Positions 1 through 6,779 of a DNA stretch of 17,230 bases are shown in pieces. Each line of letters starts with the position of its first letter. Positions within the stretch are counted from its first letter, which is position 1. The translations under genes and the position numbers were made by a program. The notes under the pieces are model-generated. The model was not told the DNA's origin. It saw nothing but the letters and a program-made list of their open reading frames with translations, and searched no databases. The DNA is from SZUA-448 sp964602475 (GTDB lineage Bacteria; Bacillota; Clostridia; Lachnospirales; Lachnospiraceae): the NCBI GenBank assembly GCA_964602475.1, contig CAZRRN010000056.1, positions 1 to 17,230 on the forward strand, in the 5' to 3' direction.

Positions 1-270
1 TCCGTTCAAAATATCAAGATTTCTTCATCAATGTTTCGCGAAAATCGGGAAATAATCAAGGCAATGTTCAAAACTTATTTTCGAAAAGGCGGATGTCATT
101 TGATGGTAACGGTGGTTGACAGCGGGGCGTTGGAAGATGCAATAGCGCATCCGGAAAAATACCCAAACCTGATTGTGCGTGTTGCCGGTTACTCGGCTGT
201 ATTTATTGATCTTGACCAGACAGTACAGAAGGAATTACTTAGCCGGACTCTCTATGATGAAAAAATATGA
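1..270 (+). CDS. Glycyl radical enzyme, C-terminal fragment (5' end outside window)
   Basis: The frame is open from base 1 and ends at TGA 268-270, so only about the last 89 residues are present. The visible part carries the glycyl-radical loop R-V-A-G-Y-S-A-V-F-I-D-L. The central Gly is where the activase places the stable radical in the pyruvate formate-lyase/diol dehydratase superfamily. Upstream, G-G-C-H-L-M-V-T-V-V-D and H-P-E-K-Y-P-N-L also fit the family's C-terminal domain. The Cys and Glu/acid active-site loops that would separate formate lyase, glycerol or propanediol dehydratase, choline lyase or sugar-type GREs lie upstream and cannot be seen. The matching activase follows after 62 bases, as usual for GRE operons. 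Family assignment is secure; the substrate is unknown. An internal ATG at 31 is not the real start because the family homology extends across it. Confidence 0.9.
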   Translation, partial: SVQNIKISSSMFRENREIIKAMFKTYFRKGGCHLMVTVVDSGALEDAIAHPEKYPNLIVRVAGYSAVFIDLDQTVQKELLSRTLYDEKI

Positions 271-291
271 GGTAATCGGGAATAGGCAAGG

Positions 292-306
292 GTGAAGGAG
301 CTTCAC
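292..306 (+). other. Small perfect hairpin between GRE and activase genes
   Basis: GTGAAG (292-297), a 3-base loop and CTTCAC (301-306) form a perfect 6-bp stem in the 62-base gap between the GRE stop and the activase start. Only a weak run, GATTTT, follows, so it is not a convincing terminator. It could stabilise or process the GRE mRNA end and lower activase expression relative to the enzyme. That role is inference. Confidence 0.35.
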
Positions 307-332
307 GATTTTCGCTCGGTATGGGAGGAAAT

Positions 333-1238
333 ATGAAAGAGCTGGAAGTATTTGATATTAAAAGATTTGCTCTACATGACGGAGACGGAATACGCACAAC
401 GGTATTTTTAAAGGGCTGTCCGCTTCGATGTGCATGGTGTGCGAATCCAGAATCGCAGCGCAGCGGGATCGATATTTTTATGTTTGAACAAAAATGCACG
501 GGATGTGATCGGTGTGCAAACATATGCAAACAGCATGCAATTACTGTTATTAATGGGAAAGCAGACAGACAGAACGAGAAATGCCTCTATTGCGGAAATT
601 GTGCCGAGGCCTGCCTGAATGATGCAATTCGGAGATCGGGAAAGAAAATGTCCTGTGAGGAGGTTTATAAAACGGTATCCCGTGATGCAGATTATTATTT
701 GGATACAGGGGGAGGAATTACTCTCTCCGGAGGGGAGCCTTTGCTGCAAAGTACCAGATTGCTGCCGCTTTTAGAAAGATGCAGAGCTGCAGGGATTACA
801 ATATCTGTTGAAACCTGCGGTGCGGTTGAACGGGCAGCCTTTGAGAACATATTACCTTATGTACAGGAATTCCTTTTTGACATGAAATCAATGGACAAAG
901 ATATCTTCAGAATCTTCACCGGTGGTGATTTAAGCATGGTTCTGTCTAATTTTACCTGGCTTTCCAGACAAGATCCTTCAAAAATCACAGCCAGAATACC
1001 CGTACTGCCGGGGATAAACGCATCACAAAAAGGAATGATGGATATATTGACTTATGTGAAAGAGAACGGTGTCAAAAAGGTAGATCTATTACCTTATCAT
1101 AATCTTGGAATGAGTAAATACAAACAGTTGGGACGTGAGTATCATTTTATCTGCAAAGAAAGCATGAAAAAAGAGGAAGTGACAGAATTTCGTAATATGG
1201 CTGAAAAATTGGGATTTAGGGTTCAAATCGGAGGATAA
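333..1238 (+). CDS. Glycyl-radical enzyme activating protein (radical SAM)
   Basis: This protein reductively cleaves S-adenosylmethionine with a [4Fe-4S] cluster and generates the glycyl radical on the GRE encoded just upstream. From the ATG at 333 it has 301 residues. C29, C33 and C36 form the radical-SAM CxxxCxxC motif, inside F-L-K-G-C-P-L-R-C-A-W-C. Two ferredoxin-type clusters follow (C55/C58/C61/C65 and C84/C87/C90/C94). This insertion is typical of activases for GREs other than classical PflA. The SAM-binding S-G-G-E-P lies at 132-136. An in-frame ATG at 321 lies before GGGAGG (323-328), which is the ribosome binding site for 333, so 333 is preferred. The stop is 2 bases before the next gene, implying cotranscription with the glycosidase. 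The extra clusters suggest the partner is not pyruvate formate-lyase itself. Confidence 0.93.
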   Translation: MKELEVFDIKRFALHDGDGIRTTVFLKGCPLRCAWCANPESQRSGIDIFMFEQKCTGCDRCANICKQHAITVINGKADRQNEKCLYCGNCAEACLNDAIRRSGKKMSCEEVYKTVSRDADYYLDTGGGITLSGGEPLLQSTRLLPLLERCRAAGITISVETCGAVERAAFENILPYVQEFLFDMKSMDKDIFRIFTGGDLSMVLSNFTWLSRQDPSKITARIPVLPGINASQKGMMDILTYVKENGVKKVDLLPYHNLGMSKYKQLGREYHFICKESMKKEEVTEFRNMAEKLGFRVQIGG

Positions 1239-1240
1239 AA

Positions 1241-3493
1241 ATGAAAAATGAAATTGGATATTTTGGGTGGACCCCAAATAAACTACCATATTTTGATTAC
1301 ATAGGAAAACTACCATATAGAGAAGTATTGGAAAATGGAACAAAAGTTAAGCTGCCGGAAGATCCATGGTTCCTTCTTGGCAATTACCAGCTGACTCTTT
1401 TTACGCATGTCAGCGGAGAATATGAGCTGATCACAGGACAACGTTCCTGGGGAAGAGTAAATCAGGGGTGGAGGGAAAATAGTGGAGCAAATTATGCCAG
1501 AGTCGGCATCATTGATGAAAAAGGGAACAGCACGAGGATAGAATTAACAGGAACAGAATCGCTTGCAGCTGATCCGGATTACTGCAGGCGCAGGTTTGGC
1601 TGTGGGTTTGCAGAATATGAATACCGGACACAAGAATTGAGAATTGTGCGCACGCTCAGTGTAAAACCGTCGGTAAACTATAAAGACGGAGCATCGGCAT
1701 TTGTACTAACGGTGTTGCTGACGAATGAGGGTCTGCGGACACATAGAATTTGTTATGAAGAAGGGGTTATTGCAAATTATAAGGAAATTCAATTTCAAAG
1801 GCAGGAAAAAAGCAGGGTGGTTTATCAGAACCATTTTGTGGAAAGCATGGAGGATAAGCTTGTCCAAGTACAAATTACAGGAGATTGCATTGATCCGCTT
1901 CTGACCGGTAAACGAGAGGATATGTCCAAGGTAGAAGGATTTCCGCCTGCTCTTTTTATGAAGGCGGTGAGTGAAGCTCTTGAACTATCCGGGGATAAGA
2001 ACGGTCTCCATGTGAAAAAATATGTCCGGCTGGAATCGAAAGAAACCATTACCATATGTGTAATCATTGGCTATTCCTTTGAATACGGAGTTTCGAATAT
2101 CAAAGATATCTGTAATCAGCTGGGGTCATCTCAAAGTGAGAATACTGTCGGATTATTTGAAGAAAACTGGATGGAGTGTCTGCCTTCTTTTAAGCAGGAA
2201 ATGAACGAAACCCGAAAACGTGAGATGATTTGGCATGCATATAATCTGGAAGCAATGGCAACCTATAGTGAGTATTATGATGAGACCAAGATTCCACAGG
2301 GTACTATTTACGATTATGACTGGGGTGCACATGCGAGTGCGAGGGACAATTTTCAGCATGCACTTCCGCTTATTTATTATAATGCCGAGTTGGCAAAAAG
2401 CGTTCTTCGATATATGATGAAAAGAACAACTCCATTTGGGGAGATTCGGTTAATTGAAACAGGAAACGGATATGCAAGCAGCGAACGATATTTTACAAGT
2501 GATCAACAGCTGTTCTTCTTCCTGTTAATGTCTGAATACCTCCGAGTGACCGGAGATTACGATTTTTTATTGGAAGAGGTAGCTTATTACCCGGTTGTGA
2601 ATCAAAACAGAGCATCGGTTGCCGATTTTATTAAAAAATGTTTTTTGTTTTTAAGGGATGAAATCGGAGTCGGCGAACACGGACTGGTGAAGCTACTTAA
2701 TTCTGACTGGAATGACGCTGTTTATTATATTGAAAAGGTTCCATACAATAATGTATTTTTTACCGGTGAATCCCATATGAATTCCGCAATGGCAGTCAGT
2801 GTTCTTCAGACATTGATTCATGAATTGGAAAACGCGGTAGAAAAATTGCCTGAATCCTTAATACAAAAAGAACTGTTACTGGTAGCTGACAGCATGAAAC
2901 ATTACCGGAGCGAGATTTTATCTGCATTTTTAAAGGATATGGGAGAACGAAGCTTTCCAAAACGGATGTATTTTAACAATAAACCCTATGGAGAGGAAAA
3001 TATGTTTCTTGAACCGATGGGTTACACACTGATGATGCAGGAACTGCCGGTGAAAAAGAAAAGGATTATATATCAGGAGATGAAAAAGCGTGTTTACAAT
3101 GGAGAGGTTCTCGGAGCAAGAGAACAGGAACAGCCGGAATTTGAAGATGAAGCCTTTGATAAAGGTTCGAGAGAGAACGGAGGCTTTTGGTGGGCGCTCA
3201 ATGGACCGGTTATTCTTGGTGTAAAGACCTTTGACAAGAAAGAAGCATGGGGCTTACTGGAAAACATGAGGATGGAGAATTTCAGCAGAAATTTTCCGAA
3301 ATACTGGTCTGCATACTGGTCTGCTGCAGATAACATAGAATCCTCCTTAATTCCGGAAAAAGGACTGCCGGATCAATCGCTGACCTACTGGAGTATTCCG
3401 GTTTACTGTGCACATCCGCATGCATGGATTTTGTATTGCTATTATGTATTAAGCGATGAATTACGAGAACCATATAAAAATACTTCGAAATAA
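1241..3493 (+). CDS. GH94/GH36-like glycoside hydrolase or phosphorylase-fold protein
   Basis: This 750-residue protein has no signal peptide, so it probably acts in the cytoplasm. The N-terminal half (about 40-300) looks like the beta-sandwich of cellobiose-phosphorylase-type enzymes. The C-terminal half (about 325-745) is the (alpha/alpha)6 barrel: A-R-D-N-F-Q-H at about 367-373 parallels the GH94 R-D-x-x-Q-D block, and S-D-W-N-D at 488-492 parallels the GH94 D-W-N-D block with the general-acid Asp. Further on, R-E-N-G-G-F-W-W-A-L-N-G sits where GH94 enzymes have E-N-G-G-I-F-C-H-x-N-P-W, so the phosphate-contacting His appears to be missing. A GGAGGA ribosome binding site lies in the end of the activase gene, and the start is 2 bases after the activase stop. 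Placement in a GRE operon suggests it releases or processes a sugar-derived substrate. Whether it is a hydrolase or a phosphorylase is open. Confidence 0.75.
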   Translation: MKNEIGYFGWTPNKLPYFDYIGKLPYREVLENGTKVKLPEDPWFLLGNYQLTLFTHVSGEYELITGQRSWGRVNQGWRENSGANYARVGIIDEKGNSTRIELTGTESLAADPDYCRRRFGCGFAEYEYRTQELRIVRTLSVKPSVNYKDGASAFVLTVLLTNEGLRTHRICYEEGVIANYKEIQFQRQEKSRVVYQNHFVESMEDKLVQVQITGDCIDPLLTGKREDMSKVEGFPPALFMKAVSEALELSGDKNGLHVKKYVRLESKETITICVIIGYSFEYGVSNIKDICNQLGSSQSENTVGLFEENWMECLPSFKQEMNETRKREMIWHAYNLEAMATYSEYYDETKIPQGTIYDYDWGAHASARDNFQHALPLIYYNAELAKSVLRYMMKRTTPFGEIRLIETGNGYASSERYFTSDQQLFFFLLMSEYLRVTGDYDFLLEEVAYYPVVNQNRASVADFIKKCFLFLRDEIGVGEHGLVKLLNSDWNDAVYYIEKVPYNNVFFTGESHMNSAMAVSVLQTLIHELENAVEKLPESLIQKELLLVADSMKHYRSEILSAFLKDMGERSFPKRMYFNNKPYGEENMFLEPMGYTLMMQELPVKKKRIIYQEMKKRVYNGEVLGAREQEQPEFEDEAFDKGSRENGGFWWALNGPVILGVKTFDKKEAWGLLENMRMENFSRNFPKYWSAYWSAADNIESSLIPEKGLPDQSLTYWSIPVYCAHPHAWILYCYYVLSDELREPYKNTSK

Positions 3494-3506
3494 TAAATGT
3501 TGTATT

Positions 3507-3728
3507 ATGGAATTTTACCGCGAACCCGATATAAGAATTACAGTGATAAACAGGTCAGGATCATCCGCGTTCTCTACCAGCAGCGCTCTGCAGTATTACG
3601 CAGGCAAACCCACTGTATGGCAGAAGGTATATGCGGAAAGAATAACAGAGCAGATTTTGGATGCGCAGAAACCGACGCAGGAAAGGGAAAAATGTATACA
3701 GCGAAAGAAACACGATACGATAAAATGA
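3507..3728 (+). CDS. Hypothetical 73-residue open frame between glycosidase and reductase (doubtful)
   Basis: ATG 3507 opens a frame of 73 residues that runs to TGA 3726-3728 and overlaps the aldo-keto reductase start by 37 bases. The peptide begins M-E-F-Y-R-E-P-D-I-R-I-T-V-I-N and later has A-G-K-P-T-V-W-Q-K-V-Y. Its residue mix is more protein-like than the competing frame that extends the reductase upstream to 3497, which is Cys/Arg-rich and looks non-coding. No Shine-Dalgarno is visible, but the ATG sits 13 bases after the glycosidase stop, so reinitiation is possible. I do not recognise a family. It may be a small real gene, the relic tail of a lost gene, or chance. Without it, the 198-base gap has no other evident content. 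Confidence 0.3.
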   Translation: MEFYREPDIRITVINRSGSSAFSTSSALQYYAGKPTVWQKVYAERITEQILDAQKPTQEREKCIQRKKHDTIK

Positions 3729-4693
3729 AATATAACCGCTGCGGAAGAAGCGGATTAATGCTGCCAGCAGTGTCTCTTGGACTCTGGCATAATTTTGGAA
3801 GCAGCATGAGCTTTGACAATATGTGTGATATCTGCCAAACTGCATTTGACAATGGAATCACACAGTTTGATCTTGCCAATAACTACGGTCCGGAACCGGG
3901 AAGTGCAGAAGAAAACTTTGGAAGAGTATTAAAGAAACAGATGGCTCCATACCGGGACGAGATGATTATTTCAACCAAAGCGGGCTATGATATGTGGAAG
4001 GGTCCGTACGGGAATTATGGGTCTAGAAAGTACCTGATTGCAAGCCTGGATCAGAGTCTTTTGAGAATGGGACTCGAGTATGTCGATATATTTTACCATC
4101 ATCGACCCGACCCGGAAACGCCAATGGAAGAAACAATGCTGGCTCTGGATCAGATTGTGCGGAACGGAAAGGCGCTCTATGTCGGAATCTCAAATTATAA
4201 CAAAAAGCAAACAGAGGAAGCAATAGCCATATTACGGGAATTAAAAACTCCGTTTGTCTTAAATCAGCGCAGCTATTCGATGCTGAACCGAAGTATCGAA
4301 GAGGAAGGATTAAAGGAATATGCGGTACAGGAGGGTTTTGGAATCATTGCCTTTTCTCCTCTGGCGCAGGGACTCTTAACCGACCGTTATCTGAACGGAA
4401 TTCCGCAGGATTCCAGAGTTATGACGGATGGACGCTTCTTAAATTCCGGTGCAATTACCAAGGAGCGGCTTGCGGTAATCAGAAGCTTAAATGAAATTGC
4501 ATGCAGGAGAGGGCAGAGTCTTGCACAGATGGCACTTTCGTGGAACCTTCGTGAAGCGGGAGTTACCAGTGTAATCATCGGAGCTTCAAAACCTGCTCAG
4601 GTGCTTGATAATATACAGATTGTAAATGCCGTTCCCTTTACCGTGGAGGAACTGGCTGAAATTGATGCAATATTGCAGAACCCCATTCGGTAA
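3692..4693 (+). CDS. Aldo/keto reductase, YghZ / L-glyceraldehyde-3-phosphate reductase type (AKR14-like)
   Basis: This NAD(P)H-dependent aldo-keto reductase (333 residues) resembles E. coli YghZ, which reduces L-glyceraldehyde 3-phosphate and methylglyoxal. Family blocks are clear: G-L-M-L-P-A-V-S-L-G-L-W-H-N-F-G near residues 21-36, D-L-A-N-N-Y-G-P, S-T-K-A-G-Y-D-M-W, V-D-I-F-Y-H-H-R, and G-L-L-T-D-R-Y-L-N-G-I-P. The catalytic tetrad reads D60, Y65, K96 and H137. The frame is open back to 3497, but ATG 3692 has AGGAAAGG about 5 bases upstream and gives the N-terminus M-Y-T-A-K-E-T-R-Y-D-K-M-K-Y, which parallels the start of YghZ. It is last in the GRE cluster and could reduce the aldehyde or ketone released by the radical enzyme. 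That link is inferred from position. No clear terminator follows before the next promoter. Confidence 0.9.
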   Translation: MYTAKETRYDKMKYNRCGRSGLMLPAVSLGLWHNFGSSMSFDNMCDICQTAFDNGITQFDLANNYGPEPGSAEENFGRVLKKQMAPYRDEMIISTKAGYDMWKGPYGNYGSRKYLIASLDQSLLRMGLEYVDIFYHHRPDPETPMEETMLALDQIVRNGKALYVGISNYNKKQTEEAIAILRELKTPFVLNQRSYSMLNRSIEEEGLKEYAVQEGFGIIAFSPLAQGLLTDRYLNGIPQDSRVMTDGRFLNSGAITKERLAVIRSLNEIACRRGQSLAQMALSWNLREAGVTSVIIGASKPAQVLDNIQIVNAVPFTVEELAEIDAILQNPIR

Positions 4694-4704
4694 GGAAGTT
4701 GCGG

Positions 4705-4733
4705 TTGATGTTTTACTCTTTTTGGTATATAAT
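4705..4733 (+). promoter_or_regulatory. Sigma-A promoter for the HPt / cytidylate-kinase-like pair
   Basis: TTGATG (4705-4710), a 17-base spacer and TATAAT (4728-4733) form a near-consensus vegetative promoter. It lies 37 bases before the HPt start codon, in the 77-base gap after the reductase gene, which starts a separate transcription unit. Confidence 0.8.
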
Positions 4734-4770
4734 ATCAATATAACAGCAGCAACCTGCAGGAGGTGACAGG

Positions 4771-5130
4771 ATGGCAGATCAGATGCTTTTTGAGCTTCAG
4801 CAGATCGGAGTCAATATTAATCAGGCGCTTGAACTTCTGGGTGACAGTGAGGAGACCTACAGATATTTTCTGGATAAGTTTCTGAAGGATGAGAATTACT
4901 CGCAGCTGCTTGCCGGAGCTGAGTCAGGAGACCGTGAAGCAGAGCTTGCTGCTGCACATACAATGAAGGGTATGTGTGGGAATCTTGGGATGATGGGTAT
5001 GTACCGGAATCTGGACATGCTGGTTTCGATTCTGAGGGGAAAGAGCGAGGGCGACGAGGAGCTTCTGGTTCGAAACATCACAGAACAGTATCAAAAGGTC
5101 TGTGATGTCATTCTTCAGCATATGGATTAA
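4771..5130 (+). CDS. Stand-alone HPt (histidine phosphotransfer) domain protein
   Basis: This 119-residue protein is made almost entirely of one HPt domain, a four-helix phosphorelay module that shuttles phosphate between response-regulator receiver domains. The motif A-A-H-T-M-K-G-M-C-G-N-L-G-M places the phosphorylatable His at residue 63, followed by the usual Lys-Gly and the small Gly-Asn-Leu-Gly turn. No kinase, receiver or membrane segment is present, and no histidine kinase or response regulator is encoded in this window, so it is an orphan. The AGGAGGTGA ribosome binding site (4758-4766) ends 4 bases before the ATG. The stop TAA overlaps an in-frame ATG of the next gene (TAATG at 5128-5132), so the pair is translationally coupled or very closely linked. 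The partner receiver is unknown. Confidence 0.88.
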   Translation: MADQMLFELQQIGVNINQALELLGDSEETYRYFLDKFLKDENYSQLLAGAESGDREAELAAAHTMKGMCGNLGMMGMYRNLDMLVSILRGKSEGDEELLVRNITEQYQKVCDVILQHMD

Positions 5131-5168
5131 TGGAAACGATAAGAATAAATTTCCGAAGGAGGCATGCC

Positions 5169-5810
5169 ATGAACAAAATCATTACAATCAGCAGACAATA
5201 CGGAAGCGGGGGAAGAGAAATCGGAGTAAAGCTGGCTGAAAAGCTTGGTATTCAGTTTTATGACAATGAGCTGATTACCAGAGCAGCAAAAGAAAGTGGG
5301 TTTGCTGAGGAAGCATTTCGTATGGCAGAGACGAAAGCAACGAACAGTTTCCTATATTCGATTGCAATGGGAATGAATGCCTATGGAAATCAGGAGATGG
5401 GATTTTCTCATTTATCACTTGATGACCGGATTTATCTTGCGCAGGCAAGCATAATACGGAAGGTTGCGGCAGACGGGCCATGCGTTATTGTCGGACGCTG
5501 CGCTGATTATGTGTTGAAGGATGTGGAGAACGTAGTACACGTATTTATCTGGGCAGATATGCCGTTCCGCGTTGAACGCGCAATTCGGATTGATGGGATG
5601 TCTCCGAATAAGATAGAAGACAACATCAGGAAAATGGATAAGCGCCGTGCAAATTATTACAATTATCATTCCTGTGAACAGTGGGGAAGAGCGCAGAACT
5701 ATCATCTGTCAATCAACAGCTCGTGCATCGGAATCGATAATGCGGTCGAGTGTATCCGTGAGTATGTGGAGCACTGCGGAGAGATTGCATCACAGAAGCC
5801 GGAAGAGTAA
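5169..5810 (+). CDS. Cytidylate kinase-like family protein
   Basis: The N-terminus M-N-K-I-I-T-I-S-R-Q-Y-G-S-G-G-R-E-I-G (residues 1-19) is the signature of the cytidylate-kinase-like P-loop family common in Clostridia. The G-S-G-G-R-E-I-G loop replaces the usual G-x-G-K-S/T, so nucleotide binding is likely but CMP kinase activity is uncertain. Later blocks C-V-I-V-G-R-C-A-D-Y-V-L and M-D-K-R-R-A-N-Y-Y also fit the family. AAGGAGG (5156-5162) lies 6 bases before ATG 5169, giving 213 residues. An upstream in-frame ATG at 5130 overlaps the HPt stop, has no comparable ribosome binding site and would add 13 basic residues, so it is less likely. Pairing with an HPt protein is unusual. A terminator follows, so these two genes form a unit. 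Confidence 0.85.
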   Translation: MNKIITISRQYGSGGREIGVKLAEKLGIQFYDNELITRAAKESGFAEEAFRMAETKATNSFLYSIAMGMNAYGNQEMGFSHLSLDDRIYLAQASIIRKVAADGPCVIVGRCADYVLKDVENVVHVFIWADMPFRVERAIRIDGMSPNKIEDNIRKMDKRRANYYNYHSCEQWGRAQNYHLSINSSCIGIDNAVECIREYVEHCGEIASQKPEE

Positions 5811-5867
5811 GAGAATCATGATGCTTTGGCAGAGGGACGAGGCGCAAATACAATCTGTTTGATCAGA

Positions 5868-5926
5868 AGAACCAACCATCCAATTGTTAGATTTTTGGTC
5901 TGACCTTTGGAGGTCGGTTCTTTTTT
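5868..5926 (+). terminator. Rho-independent terminator after the cytidylate-kinase-like gene, with a possible outer stem
   Basis: The core hairpin is GACCT (5902-5906), loop TTGG and AGGTC (5911-5915), followed by GGTTC and a run of six T. An upstream segment AGAACC (5868-5873) is complementary to GGTTCT (5916-5921), directly abutting the inner hairpin. The 3' arm can also pair as ten bases with one mismatch to 5868-5877, so two mutually exclusive folds are possible. The 141-base gap before the ABC genes otherwise holds nothing recognisable. Confidence 0.7.
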
Positions 5927-6023
5927 CAAAGTAGTTTATTTATAAAAATAAATGCAACCGGATAATTTGGAGCGTCGTCTAATTGTATGTTTGAGTCATA
6001 ACAGGAAGAAAGATGGTGAGAAA

Positions 6024-6779
6024 TTGGACAGTTCACAGGAAAAGGTCATCGAGCTGAAGAACGTCAAGAAGATTTACCGGATGGGCAATGAACGAATCCT
6101 TGCGGTTGATGACGTCAGCTTTGATATATACAGCGGTGAATTCTGCTGTCTGCTCGGGACCTCCGGCTCCGGAAAATCAACACTGCTTAATCTGATGGCA
6201 GGTATTGAAAAGGCGACTTCGGGGCAGATTATCATTAAGGGGAAGAATATTCACAAAATGACCGAGAACCAGCTGGCAAAGTTCCGCCAGAAATATCTCG
6301 GTTTTGTGTTCCAGTCTTACAACCTGATGAATTCCATGACAGCGCTGGAAAATGTCGAATTTCCGCTGGTGTTCAAGCGGGTTCGGATGAAAAAGCGCAG
6401 GAAAATGGCACTTGATATACTAAAACAGGTGGGACTGCAGGACCGAACGGGTCACAAACCGAAGGAAATGAGTGGCGGGCAGCAGCAGCGTGTCGGAATC
6501 GCGCGTGCCTTTGTAGCACATCCCGAGATTGTTTTTGCAGATGAGCCGACGGGAAATCTGGACTCCAAAACGACGAAGGAAGTCATGGATCTGATTAAAA
6601 GCATAGCACGTGCAAACCACCAGACAATTGTAATGGTAACACATGATACGAAGCTTGCTGATTACGGAGATAAGATCATACATATTTTTGATGGGAAAAT
6701 CGAAAGCATAGAAGTACGTGACAGCAGTATCGTGAATGAAAATGAGAATCAAATGGAAGAAAAGAGGATTGAAGTATGA
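6024..6779 (+). CDS. ABC transporter ATP-binding protein, MacB/LolD type
   Basis: This is the ATPase subunit of a MacB/LolD-like ABC system (251 residues from TTG 6024). It has Walker A G-T-S-G-S-G-K-S-T (45-53), Q-loop Q97, signature M-S-G-G-Q-Q-Q-R (149-156), Walker B I-V-F-A-D-E (169-174), the D-loop after N-L-D, and H-loop H207. The frame is open to ATG 5952, but that ATG has no ribosome binding site and would add an untypical N-terminus. GGTGA at 6015-6019 sits 4 bases before TTG 6024, the same geometry as other starts here, and yields the usual short N-terminus before V-I-E-L-K-N-V-K-K-I-Y. The stop overlaps the next gene by ATGA (6776-6779). The subunit probably powers the permease at 9621-10955 in a mechanotransmission-type or export process at the membrane. 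Confidence 0.93.
   Translation: MDSSQEKVIELKNVKKIYRMGNERILAVDDVSFDIYSGEFCCLLGTSGSGKSTLLNLMAGIEKATSGQIIIKGKNIHKMTENQLAKFRQKYLGFVFQSYNLMNSMTALENVEFPLVFKRVRMKKRRKMALDILKQVGLQDRTGHKPKEMSGGQQQRVGIARAFVAHPEIVFADEPTGNLDSKTTKEVMDLIKSIARANHQTIVMVTHDTKLADYGDKIIHIFDGKIESIEVRDSSIVNENENQMEEKRIEV

Noticed and set aside
3497..3691. 65-residue N-terminal extension of the aldo-keto reductase
   Set aside because: The extension is Cys/Arg-rich with no family counterpart, while ATG 3692 has a good ribosome binding site and matches the family N-terminus.
5952..6023. ATG 5952 as start of the ABC ATPase
   Set aside because: No ribosome binding site precedes it and the extra 24 residues are atypical; TTG 6024 has GGTGA at the right distance. 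Some doubt remains.
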